Positions 1 through 11,130 of a DNA stretch of 64,000 nt are shown here, one piece after another. The stretch is taken from the NCBI GenBank assembly GCA_020650975.1, contig JAIPMN010005418.1, positions 1 to 64,000 of the forward strand, in the 5' to 3' direction. A program made the translations under genes and the position numbers. Every line of letters starts with the position of its first letter. The first letter of the stretch is position 1. A model generated the notes under the pieces. It was given only the letters and a program-made list of their open reading frames with translations. It was not told where the DNA came from and ran no database searches. Origin of the DNA: Apostichopus californicus. Lineage: Eukaryota; Echinodermata; Holothuroidea; Aspidochirotida; Stichopodidae.

Positions 1-590
1 AACAGACCCATTCGGCGGCCCGGGAATTCCAGTGCCGTTACTGCGAGAAGCGTTTCAAGACGAAGCCTTCGAGGGACGTACACGAGCGGTGCCACACGGG
101 AGAAAAGCCGTATCAGTGCGCGTACTGCGATCTCAAGCTGGGTAGTATAACAGCCCGTAGAACCCACCACCTCCTCCACACGGGAGAAGTGCCGCACAAA
201 TGCAAGTACTGCAACCGACCTTTCAGACACAGCTCCTCCCTCAAGCGGCATCTACGGCTCCACACCGGCGAGAAGCCTTACAAGTGCAAACATTGCGGCG
301 AGCTGTTCCGGGATATCAAACAGTGCCGAAACCACGAACTGAAGCACACGGGTGAGAGGCCCTTCATGTGTTCATTCTGTGGAAAGGCCTTTCGGGACAA
401 AATGCAGTTAGTCAAACACGAGCGGATTCACACCGGCGAGAGACCGTACAAGTGTTTGTACTGCGAAGAGCGGTTTGCGTTCTGCACCAGTCGAAGAAAC
501 CACATGCGGCGTTTTCACAAGGAACTGCTGGCGGCAGACGAAGAGAAAGTTACAGTTTACGACTGTGAGAAAACAACAGAACAGACTTGA
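1..590 (+). CDS. C2H2 zinc-finger protein, C-terminal part (5' end outside window)
   Basis: The frame is open from base 3 to a TGA at 588-590, giving about 195 residues. It shows six consecutive C2H2 fingers (C-x2-C-x12-H-x3/4-H) spaced about 28 residues apart and starting near residue 9. Their linkers are TGEKP, TGEVP or TGERP. Residues QTH before the first finger look like the end of an earlier finger, so the array probably began outside the window. The last finger has H-x4-H spacing, followed by a short acidic tail. Such arrays usually bind DNA as nuclear transcription factors; the target cannot be read from the sequence. No intron interrupts this part and GC content is well above the surroundings. 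No KRAB, BTB or SET domain is visible, so I give no symbol. The GTG at 189 is internal and is not a start. Confidence 0.93.
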   Translation, partial: QTHSAAREFQCRYCEKRFKTKPSRDVHERCHTGEKPYQCAYCDLKLGSITARRTHHLLHTGEVPHKCKYCNRPFRHSSSLKRHLRLHTGEKPYKCKHCGELFRDIKQCRNHELKHTGERPFMCSFCGKAFRDKMQLVKHERIHTGERPYKCLYCEERFAFCTSRRNHMRRFHKELLAADEEKVTVYDCEKTTEQT

Positions 591-910
591 GTAAACTGAA
601 ATGAAAGCATAAACAAAAGTTCGGTACGCTTAGAAATGGTGAGTGTCACAGATTGCAGTGAAATTAAAGCATATTGACAGAATTCGGTATGCTTTGAAAT
701 GGCAAGTGTAACAGACTTTAATCAAATGACAGTATATAACAGACTTTCAGTATATTGTGAGATGAGAGCATAAAGCAGTATGCTTGGCATGAAAGTTTGT
801 AGAATTTAGTGTACTGTGCAATGACAGCATGGTAAAGCAGACTTCAGTGTACTGTGATGTGAAAGTATCAGATTTCAGTGTATTGTGAAATAACAGTGGA
901 AATAAATTGA
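591..910 (+). repeat. Zinc-finger gene 3'UTR with degenerate tandem repeat and poly(A) signal
   Basis: After the stop codon the sequence consists of degenerate units of roughly 45-60 bp built on 'cagacttcagtgtactgtga'-like words, for example near 640, 700, 740, 840 and 870. An AATAAA at 901-906 is a plausible polyadenylation signal. The repeat is too diverged to give an exact period by eye. Confidence 0.5.
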
Positions 911-2863
911 GTGCACTTTGTGATATGAGTCTTGTATACGCCAATGAGAGGGAGGTGAGGCGGGCTTACAGCCCTGGACCCAGCATCAATTAAGGGGCTC
1001 GCTAAAATATTTGACAGAAAAAATAATGTATTTCTCATTGCATAATATACGTGAGGAAAATGAAACGTGCAAACAGGAGGAGGAGAAGGGGGGGGGGGGA
1101 GTGCAGTGACATACAGTAATTGAACCATCAGTTCATTTCAAATATACAACCCAAAGTATTGGTTTTGTCTATTTTAAGATCAGAAACTTGCTTGAGCAAC
1201 ATGGCATAAAGTACTTAATTATCAGAGTGTATAAGCTCATATAAACTAATAAGTGAATTATATAGACCTGCCAACCAGTCTTTTACAAAAGGTGTTTTAC
1301 AATTTTCATCCTGGAAGATAGGGACATTAGGGGGTTGGGAGGGGGGTAGGGGGTGGGTGGTTGGTAAAAAACATCACCTTTGCATTCATATAGGCTACCT
1401 AAATATAATTATAAAGCAAATTTTACAATCTGTTCCCCAAAACGAAGTGCATTTTCTCTAGGCACCCCCCAAAGCAGGTTAAAAACATACGTGTGACCCA
1501 TTTCTATATAATCGGGGGGAGTGAGAAAGATTGCGTTACAAAATGGGAGAATTAGAAAGACTGCATATCAAAGTTCTAACAGTTTGGAAACGAATGTAGC
1601 TTTATTTCGTAAGGGAGAGAGTGAAGTCAGGACATTTCTTCAATCTGTTGAATATTTTCTCCAATAATTCTGATAACATATTTTTTATGCAGATACATAA
1701 GATTGTTTAATAGGTTTAGATATCATGAAGTAACTTCATATTTAGATAAATTGGTATTTATATCATCTGTCGTTTGAAATTTATCTGTACATCGTCTACT
1801 TTACTTATGTGAGCGCTGGAAAAAGTGGAATGTCTTAACTTGCCATTGAACAGTAATTAGTTCAACTCTTTATTTATATTTGGTTTTTGTATATCTATAT
1901 TTCTTTTGCATGGTAGATATTTTTTAATTATATAGTTTACAGTAAAGTAAACTCCTTGCACATAGCACATTATATCATTTTTGTAGGATGGGTCACATTA
2001 TTTCTTCCAATAGAAAGTCATATTTTTCTTGCCAAATTTTTCTTCTCAGTTGTAGACATTTCTTTGTATCCTTTGAAAACAAAGTGGTTCTAATTATACA
2101 CAGGTGTTGATGGTTTCATAACAAAATATTTATATTAAAAATGAAAGAAATAAAATAGACAAGTTGATATAAAAATAAATTGTGTATCTTCCGACTGCAG
2201 ATCTCTATCTCTCACTCTGTACATCTCTTGCAAGTCTCTACATTTGCTATTTAATTAATTTAATTGGATTCATGAAATTACATAAGGAAATTTTGATAAA
2301 AAACACAGAAAATATAGCAGAACAAGTGATTAGAAGTAATTTTAAATCAAATGAAAACTTCATCCCCTGGGGAAAGCCTAACATTGGAATAAAAGAAAAA
2401 CTCAAACTCAGAAAATAAGTAATGATGTGATAAAGCAATACAAATACAGGGGTTATGATTTCCTGGCACACAAGTATTGCTTAAAGAAAACATGTAAGCA
2501 TGTGTAAGCACTGGTAAAGAAAACGGAACTACTGTATGGAATTTATATGATTTTTTTGGACTGCGAAGGACCAGGGTTCCTGTGTACAGTGTTACCTCTG
2601 AAAGGAATCACGATTTTCCAAGAAGAGATCAAAGATTTTTCATTGTGACCAAGGGTGGCCAAATGCTTAGCGACTTATCAGGAAGCTGTTGTAGAGACCT
2701 AACGTTGTTTTCAAAGATTTCACAAGAAACTTTATCTCTTAGATGGACAGCTTTTCCTACTGCATCTATATCAAGTAGACCGCAATAAAGGGGGTCATGG
2801 GTTAGCGTGACTTTTAAATCCGATGGCGCTCGTCAAGTTTTGATATGTAGACGTTCAACAGCA
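911..2863. other. Intergenic, no gene seen
   Basis: AT-rich DNA between the zinc-finger gene and NDUFA10. It holds a 12-base G run at 1088-1099, a G-rich stretch near 1320-1365 and further AATAAA words (for example 2149-2154). The short open frames here show no domain and no splice context. Confidence 0.6.
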
Positions 2864-2871
2864 ACACAACT

Positions 2872-3318
2872 ATGGCAAGCCATGTGGGACAAACACTGCA
2901 TAATATATCCGCGTATTAATTGGAATTTATACGCGTATTAATTGGAATATATACGCGTATATATTATTAGCCAATCATATGGCTGAAATATATCCGCGTA
3001 TTAATTCGAATATATACACGTATTAATTCGAAAATATACACGTATTAATTCGAATATATACACGTATTAAATAAAATACATATGGGGATTAAATCCAATA
3101 TATGCACGGATTAATTAGAATATACACGAAAAAACATTTCCGCTCTTGCTGTGTACATATACCAACGATAAATGTTTTGGCGGGCTCGCGAGATCGCTTC
3201 AAAAAGCGAAACTTTACACATGTAGGCTACAACACATGTATATTCGAATTAACACGCGTATATATTCGAATTAATACGCGGATATATTATGCGGTGTTTG
3301 TCCCACATGGCTTGCCAT
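2872..3318. mobile_element. 447-bp MITE with long terminal inverted repeats and 8-bp target duplication
   Basis: The ends are near-perfect inverted repeats of at least 55 bp, beginning ATGGCAAGCCATGTGGGAC at the left and its complement at the right (about 3248-3318). The element is flanked by an exact 8-bp direct repeat, ACACAACT, at 2864-2871 and 3319-3326. The interior carries several copies of a 20-bp word like CGTATTAATTCGAATATATA in both orientations. There is no coding capacity. An 8-bp duplication fits hAT-like or P-like transposases, but the terminal sequence is not the usual hAT CAGGGG type, so the superfamily is open. It lies 84 bp upstream of the NDUFA10 start codon. Confidence 0.85.
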
Positions 3319-3402
3319 ACACAACTCTTGGCAGAATGCTGGAGAGCCGACAGAAGTACAGAACTTGAAATAAAAACTTATTAAAGTCATTGAAATTTCA
3401 TC

Positions 3403-6400
3403 ATGGCTTTGATTTCTTGTCGGAACGTGTTAAGAGCTCTTCACTGTGGAAAGAGTCTCACAAAATGTAGCAAACTACTAGTTGAGCACAGTCAGGTTAG
3501 TGCATCGCTAGTTCTATGATATTCATAGCCTAACGTTCAAAAATTGACAGGCTAGGCTATGGCCAGACATAACTTACTCACTGTACAGTTGCCTAGGCCG
3601 AAACCTGAAGGCAAACTTAATTGACCCAAGTTCTTGCTCGTATTTGCAAAATATGTGTACAGAGGAGACATGAACACACAGCGTAATTATACCCAACTTT
3701 CAGGTTAACCATTGGCTATTGTTAAATAGTTAGCCTAGTAGTACAAGACCATATCCTAAGTTCTAGATCTAGATGACCTAGATAGCTTTCCAGCATAGTA
3801 CAATGCTTGAGAGCCAGGTACCCATACAGTATTGTTGTTGTTACTTAGGCCTAGGTAAACTTGTGCTCATTTAGAAATTGGGATTATTTAGTCTCGGAGC
3901 TGCATGCATGTCTAACTTAATGCCAAACTTGAACAAATATCAATATGACACAAAACTGTTGCTTGCCTGTTACTTAGTGCAATGTTAGTGTTCATGCAAA
4001 TTATTAAGGCAAATTAGTGTTGATAAGTGTGTGTTTAATCAACTATAAATAATCTTATAAGTGAAGGTCATATCCATTTTCTCTAAAAACGCAGTATGCG
4101 TTTACAGTACAACTGCAATGGTTTTTCTGACATATTGACTGTTCTGTAACTTCTGCCGAAGCTTAGATACTAATTTTAAAGGTGTGATTTTATCCCAAAC
4201 ACCATTAAGCCATAGCTGTTTACATCCACTTAGGGTAATAATTTTCCTGTTTCCTCTACAGATCCATGTCCGAACAAAGATGACAGAGACCCCTGTGACG
4301 TTTTTATTCGGTTACAAGTTCATGCACAAGTTCGATACAAATAGCAAAATTGTGGTCCTTGATGGAAACTTGGCTGTTGGAAAGACGTCCATGGCTAATG
4401 ATCTTGCAGATAAATTGGGCATGAAGTATTTCCCAGAGTGCCATGCACACTATTTAGATGAGAGAACTCTTGGTCCTGGACAGAAATGTGATCCCAAATT
4501 TTCTGGTAAATCTATTTTACATAATAATAAATTAATAATAATCTGTACTGCTATGAGATATTATGAAGGATTGGTTAACGTAAGAAAACAAACCATTAGG
4601 AAAGCATACTATTATTTATGTAACACATGAATAAAGGTCTCTGCCAGGGTAAGGTTTTGTATAAAATTGTAAAGCCTGATAAATTTGTCTTCACTTCAAT
4701 GAAAACAATACAACTTTAACAACTTTACTTGATTTGGGGTTTGTTTTAACACTTTGGAAGACAATTTTCAGAAAACAGGATTGCCCTTAATTAGAAACAC
4801 ATTTTACATCAGATGATCAGCATCAACCACATGAACTCCCAAGTGCTAGGATTCTTTGCTACAAAGTTCTAAAACTCTGCCTTTTTTTTAGCTTTCTGTA
4901 TTGTATTGGTCACTTCTGTCAATACATAACTTATTTTTATTTTTATGTGAACTAGGTACTGTAGATAAAATCCATCCTTGTTTTGTTCAAGGGATTTCTG
5001 TTTTATAAATGTATATTTATTTTTGATACCTTTGATTTAATTGTCACATATATTTAAAGTTTGACAAATTTGGTTCAACCCTGCATTCAAACAACAACTG
5101 AGTATATCATTTACTACGATAAAACCTTTGCAGGCTTTAAGTGATTTCTGTCTACAACTTTATCTCCCTAGGTGACATTTCATTGGATCGTTTCTATGCC
5201 GACCCTCTGGCTAAAGATGGACATACCTTCAGATTCCAAATGATGATGTATGGTATGAGGTTTCTGCAATACAGAGATGCCATGATGCATCTCCTGGAGA
5301 CAGGTGAGGAAGGGGTCAACTAGGGGTGAACAGGGCAGATCTTGGTCCCTATAAAGGAGGTATTGTGGCCCTTGAAGACACCCTGCAACTCCCATGAAAA
5401 GTACTTGTGCTAGACATGTATGCAATCTATCGTTTTGTATGGAACGTTTTGTGATTTTTTGTGATGATTGTTCATGTTTAATCATGAATTTGTTTAAGTA
5501 TGCGATTAGTGACATATGGACAAAGATCTGCTTGTAAAAAAATATTTTTATATATCTATTTTAAACAAGTAATTTCTTTATATGAACTTAAATCAGGAAA
5601 AGCTTTTCAATATAACTTGATACGAGCCATTTAATTTTTGTTTTTTTAAGCAGGGGGTTAGGTACTTAGTGGAGTTACTCTGATGCCCATTTGAATTCCC
5701 TGCTCTGTTTGCATCAACAAAATCAGCTTACAATATCACAAAAGTCTTGAATCTGATGAATACGGTTTATGTTTCACATACTTTTTTTGTAGCTACGTAT
5801 GATTTGAAACTGTTCGGAGATCAGGTACCCTGACTGTACCTTTATACTAATACTCAGGCAGATTACTGGCTAATGGGGGTACCCATTTACCTTGGTACAC
5901 AACAGCTGCTAGCTGACGGGGTTTCTATGATTCCAAACCTGTACCTGTTTTGGTTTTCTTTTCCTACAGGTCAAGGTATAGTAATGGAGAGGTCAGTCTA
6001 CAGTGATTTTGTCTTCCTTGAGGCTATCATGGATATGGGATGGATCAGAAAGGCTTGTAAGTAACAGAAGAGGTTTTAATTAAATGTGCCTCCCGGAGGT
6101 CACTGCTATCTCCGCAACAAAGAACTCGTGTAGATGATGCAGATAAAATTCATACTGAAAGTGAAGATCATATTGCTGTAACTATCAAAGATGAAATTCC
6201 AAAATGACAAAAGGAAATTAAAAAAAGGAAAGAAAGGAACCGAACAGAATTCAGGATCAATCTGCAAATGAATCTGATATATATATATATTTTATACATA
6301 TATGATATATATTTGATATACCTTTCATCCCCTCGTATCCCTCCTCTTTCCCTTGTTAATAAGTCACTTGGCAGTGTTTGTCCGTGACAATGAGATCTAG

Positions 6401-9400
6401 CCACATCCTACCCATGTCCTATAAATCACCTTGAAGTGACTAAAATTTACTGTGCATTTTACTTGACAGGTTATGACTTCTACAATGAAATAAAGGGTCT
6501 CTCTCTGTACAGAATGAAACACCCTCATGTGGTGGTCTATTTAGATGCTTCTCCAGAGTTAGCACATCAGAGATTTGTTGAAAGGGGAAAGGTTAGTAAT
6601 CTTGTTTAAGTAATGTGTAATAATGTTGTAAGTAATGTTGTTTATTTTCATATTGGAGGGAAAGGGGTGGCGGCGGGGTGGAGGTGGTCAACAATAATTT
6701 GAAATGAGCATGGGTGAAAGTGTTGAAATATTCTTAATAGAATATCTGGGAAGGGGATCATTAACAGATCCTGTATTTCTTTATTGAATGCTCCACATGG
6801 ATTACTAAAAAGTCATGTTTTTGGGAGGGGGTGGAGGAGGGGTGGTGGGGGCTAGAAGGGGAAAGGGGGGTCAAAATAGAAAACCTGTTAAACTTGATTT
6901 AGTATCTATGTATTATATTCTTTATAACGTTTTGCCACATTCAAAATACTTTTAGCTCGATATTCGTGCAACTGAAAGCATAAGAATGTTCTGGTGTTTT
7001 TTCCATCATAGGGTTACGAAAAGAACGTCCCAATCGAGTATTTTCAAGGTTTAGATAAGGCATACAAAGAAAAGTTCATCCCAGAGATGAAGGATGCTGG
7101 CTGTGAAGTGCTACAGTATGACTGGAAGAGCTTTGGTAATGTAGACAGGGTAAGCGCTTGATCTCAAACTTTACATTACATTCAACCCCGAGGGTTGATC
7201 TATTGACATTAATCTTTTTACATTAGTCTTTTAATCGACATTAAATGACATTAATCGACATTAATCTTTCGACATTTTTCGACATTCCTACATCTTTCAA
7301 CATTATCTTTCGACATCTTTCGACATTGATCTTTCGACATTAAGAGATATCCTGGAAGCAGACAATTTAAAGCTAATATTGACGAGAAAAATTTTCCCAA
7401 ACCATTTGTCGGAAAACCACATCTCATTATCTTATTCCCAAATAAAGATACGATAGATTGAATGCTAGCTATTTTGACTGGCTGTGCCTTCTCTTACTCC
7501 AATTGAATCACAGTGGGTGATCAGTGATGTCATCAGGGGAGATGTTCAATATATGATACATATGTATATATATAATATATAAACAATATACAGGGGCGGA
7601 TCCAGGATTTTAAGAAAGGGGGGGCCGACATCCCGATGGTAGCACTTTAGTGATCTGCGTCCTGGGGGAGGGGTCTAGGGGCATAGGCGTAGGAGCCTAA
7701 TTTGATTGGGGGGGGGGGCTGTAACGACTTGCCCGAAAAACATAACCAAAATTTTTCGCGCGCTCCGCGCGCTCTCAACATCTTAATGTGCATATCATAT
7801 AGGCGTCCATCGGTTATTACATCTCATGCAAATAACCGATAACTGCCTTTATGATATGCAAGTTAAGATGTTGAACGCGCGCGGAGCGCGCGAAAAATTT
7901 TGGTTACGTTTTCCGTGTTATTACCCTTCCATATTGGTTATAACTATTGAAATTATTATTACTATTATTAGGAATTTGAAGTACTCCCACATAAAAAAAA
8001 CGCAACTGATTTCCAAAAAGGGGGGGCCGGGGCTGGGTCGGCCCCCCCCTGGATCCGCCCCTGATATATATAGCAATCAACTTCAGCCACTAGAAGATCT
8101 ATCAGAAGGTCTGTTAAAGGATGAGTGATGGAACTGGTCCAAACATTTGCTCCCCGGTACCCCTGTGCTGATTTAGGTCCCCCCCCTATCCCAGGTACCC
8201 ATTTATTAAACAAGTCCCATCATTATGAAAATGGTGTTTGTTTGATAACCTCATTTTTCAATTGGTGTAAACTTCTGGTTATTTGCTCATGCTTTTTAAC
8301 AGATTGTCGACGACATTGCTTACCTGAAGTTCAAGGACTCACCGTGGAACATTGTTGATGATACAGAACTGGACAAGCATTACAGATTGTAAGTAATCTA
8401 TTGAAGCAGATCACCATGTATATTAAATCTGCCCCATCCTGGTTCATCGCCAATCCCACCAAAGGGTGTTATTTCAAAACAAGATTCACTATGCATCTAA
8501 ACAAGACTGCCTACCACTAAGTGCTGTTCACATATACGAACGTTAAATGGAAAATTTGGAAGTTATTTATGTACACTCTTGATTATAAAAGCCTTGTCAC
8601 CCAGAGGACTTATCCAAAGAGGAATTAAGCAACCTGTAAACAAAATTAATTGGATATGTTCAAATAGTCAAGACATGATATTCAATCTTTGTTAATCTAA
8701 TGGACTTGTAGGGAGATTGCAGTATCAGTGATTCATCAAAGAGTTACATTGTCGTGTCCGTTAGTCAAACTTTAAGCTACTTTTTACTCTATTTTGACCC
8801 AATATTTGAAAAGAGTTTGTATTCATCCAAGACAAGACTGTCCGTTTTAGTATCTGATAGTGGATCTCTTCCAGATTTACATTTTTCCTAAGTCCTGGAT
8901 TTTCTTCTCCTCTCCACAGCCTAGCTAATGAACATCAAGTAGTGGATTGTATGACTATCCCAAAGTATGTCCCAGAGATCACATACGGGGCACAGCAGTT
9001 TGACGACCTGATTGAAGAATACAAGATAGTAAGTACAGGCCCTCTTCATACGGTAGCATATGCGTAGGAGGTGTGGGGGGGGGGGCTGCAGCCCCCCGAC
9101 CCAAATTTTTGTGAAAATCCAGGCAATATGCTGAGAATTTTTCGGGCACCTACTGAAAGAAAAATAATTTGCAATGTGTTTTTCAATGGTTAAACTGATA
9201 TTATTATTATCATCATTATTGTAACGACTTCCCCAATAATTATAACCAATATGGAAGGGCTAATAACACGGCTAATGATTGTATGTTATTGGCATGCGAT
9301 GTAATAAACGATGCATGCCTATATGATATTCACATTAACATGTTGAATGCACGCGGAGTGCGCGAAAAAGTTTGGTTATATTTTTCGGGCAAGTCCTTAC

Positions 9401-10386
9401 AGCCCCCCCCAAATCAAATTGGGCTCCTACGCCTATGTACGGTAGTGAACAGAATCGTCATGCCATACTCTATCATATAGCAGCTTTTCACATTAGGCAG
9501 TACAGTAGCTCAAAACTGTTTTGATGATTCGATCTATGCATTTGCCATCATGATATGTAGTATGATGTAAGAGTGTCACGATAGCAACGGCGCTATTATT
9601 TGTTGGACGGCACCCTGTTGTCATCACAACTTGCATAACCTGTAGATTTGAGGAAATAAATTTGTAAATAGATGGTAACAATTCATGGCCAGCTTTCGTG
9701 GCACGTCCTGTTCCTTTATTATCTCGTTTTTTTTTTTTTTTGGAAGACCCAATTATTAAAACTTTCAAAGAACAATTCCTCACAGTTTTGCTTTAAAGAG
9801 CATATGAGAATAAGTGAGTGACTGGTGCTTAATTGTTGACATATAGCTTAGTTACACAATATATGTGTGTATTCATACAATTCATAATTATATTTGGGTA
9901 TATTTCAATAGTTGTAGAATTGGAATATTCATAATAAGATTTCACTGTTTGTAATGTAAGATATCCTGGGAAAGGATAACGGTAGTTTGGAAATCAAACT
10001 AACAGTTTATAAAACAACATACACAGAGGTGTGATTTTGTTCACTTTCCTGACTTTTTTGAAAAGTATTTGAAAACATTAGGCCGTGATTTTAGCACTGA
10101 AAACATCTCGCAAATTTGGTGGCTCACAATTTATCAAATCATACTTTGGTATCCATCAATGCTGCATGTTGTGTAGTCACTTCCACCACAAGAATTTGCA
10201 GGATTTTGCAATATTTGTGTAAAATGCAGATATCGCAAATATTCATTCTCATCTCCTCTATGCTAATCTGATGCGATTTGTTTGCAATCTCTCGTTTCTC
10301 TTCAGAAATACAACAAACGGTACGCACCGGGCTTCAACCCAGGAGAATACAAGAATAAGTTGGAGTTGATGTTTAAATGGAAGTAA
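3403..10386 (+). CDS. NDUFA10: NADH dehydrogenase [ubiquinone] 1 alpha subcomplex subunit 10, mitochondrial (9 exons)
   Basis: This is an accessory subunit of respiratory complex I, of the deoxynucleoside-kinase fold, located in the mitochondrial matrix and inner membrane. Coding exons: 3403-3495, 4262-4505, 5172-5303, 5970-6056, 6470-6591, 7012-7149, 8303-8388, 8920-9028, 10306-10386. All introns are GT-AG, and the exons sum to 1092 nt (363 aa; human is about 355). Residues 1-31 ([18 protein letters not shown]...) are Arg/Lys/Ser-rich without acids until the end, as in a matrix-targeting presequence. A P-loop GNLAVGKT lies at about 66-73. Conserved segments follow: [24 protein letters not shown] and the [14 protein letters not shown] region near the C terminus. 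The mammalian protein from memory has GNICTGKG, so the intact GKT here is notable. Paralogous deoxynucleoside kinases are an alternative, but the C-terminal extension and full-length similarity favour NDUFA10. Confidence 0.95.
6270..6320. repeat. (TA)n simple repeat in NDUFA10 intron 4
   Basis: Alternating TA runs lie near 6279-6320. They are a simple low-complexity tract in the intron between exons 4 and 5. Confidence 0.7.
7195..7346. repeat. Short tandem array of GACATT-containing units in NDUFA10 intron 6
   Basis: Repeated 'gacattaatctttc' and 'tttcgacatt' words follow exon 6. The units are about 10-20 bp and imperfect. Confidence 0.65.
7591..8063. mobile_element. hAT-like non-autonomous element with CAGGGGCGGATCCAGG termini
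   Basis: Perfect 16-bp terminal inverted repeats (CAGGGGCGGATCCAGG) lie at 7591-7606 and 8048-8063. The terminal CAGGGG is typical of hAT elements. No clean 8-bp duplication is visible because the insertion sits in TA-repeat DNA. The interior (about 7735-7915) is a second long inverted repeat carrying GCGCGCGGAGCGCGCG. That part, together with the CATAGGCGTAGGAG motif at 7682, is shared with the element at 9057-9437. The element therefore looks like a chimera or a nested pair. It is non-coding and lies in NDUFA10 intron 6. Confidence 0.8.
9057..9437. mobile_element. 381-bp MITE with CATA(T/G)GCGTAGGAG termini and exact 8-bp target duplication
   Basis: The ends are CATATGCGTAGGAG (9057-9070) and its near-complement CTCCTACGCCTATG (9424-9437). 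Both sides carry the 8-bp direct repeat TACGGTAG (9049-9056 and 9438-9445). Much of the interior, reversed, matches the core of the element at 7591-8063, including the 'gtaacgactt', 'ccttccatattggttata' and GC-palindrome segments. It begins 28 bp after the last base of NDUFA10 exon 8. It is non-coding, and the 8-bp duplication suggests hAT mobilisation. Confidence 0.87.
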
Positions 10387-10739
10387 AGAGACGTCTTGAA
10401 TAGAACTATTAATTCGCTCCCGCTGATCGTTGGAGCGGAAAAGGCTGCCTACCGTGTGGATAGGCTTGAGATCGGGCAACTAAACAGGATCATTATTATT
10501 ATTATCTACTGGCTGTGAAGTATTTTACCATGGGAGTGTAGTTGTCACATTTTGCTTACAACCCTTGCAAGGAGTGTTAACTCTCTCTCTTCTACTTACT
10601 GGCATATTTGAGAAGTCTTTATTTCCATATCTATCTACTATCCAGTGTGAAGCATGATTTTTTTTCCTTTTCACATCTGTCTAGTGATGTGTGAAGAAAA
10701 GTGTTAATTTTCTCGTCGTTGTTTTCATATCCTCTGTGA
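10387..10739 (+). other. NDUFA10: NDUFA10 3' flank, probable 3'UTR
   Basis: Sequence directly after the TAA stop. It has an (ATT)n tract at 10491-10505 and no AATAAA. The transcript may run on to ATTAAA at 11355-11360 or to AATAAA at 11638-11643 or 11802-11807. Confidence 0.4.
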
Positions 10740-11130
10740 GGAGTTACCTTTGTGTCTACCTTAGTCAATATCAGGAGCTATGTTAGCCTATAACCTGTGT
10801 GTACCTTGGCCTATGTCATGAGCTATGTAAACCTAAGTTAGCCTATGAGGATACCTTAGCCTATGTTAGCCTATGAGGATACCTTGGCATGTGTCTACCT
10901 TAGCCTATGTCAGGAGCTATGTTAGCCTATGTTAACCTGTGTGTACCTCAGCCTATGTCAGGAGCTGTTAGCCTATGTTAACCTGTGTGTACCTCAGCCT
11001 ATGTCAGGAGCTATGTTAGCCTATGAGGATACCTTAGCCTATGAGGATACCTTAGCATGTGTCTTCCTTAGCCTATGTAAGCCTATGAGGATACCTTAGC
11101 ATGTGTCTACCATAGCCTATGTCAGGAGTG
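10740..11130. repeat. Minisatellite in NDUFA10 3' region
   Basis: Imperfect units combine 'cctatgtcaggagctatgtt', 'agcctatgaggatacctt' and 'aacctgtgtgtacctcagc' words, of about 20-50 bp, rearranged along some 390 bp. The array lies in the probable 3'UTR. Unit order varies, so the period is not constant. Confidence 0.8.

Noticed and set aside
7735-7915. CRISPR-like or terminator-like palindrome
   Set aside because: The inverted repeat is the core of a eukaryotic MITE shared with 9057-9437, not a regulatory hairpin.
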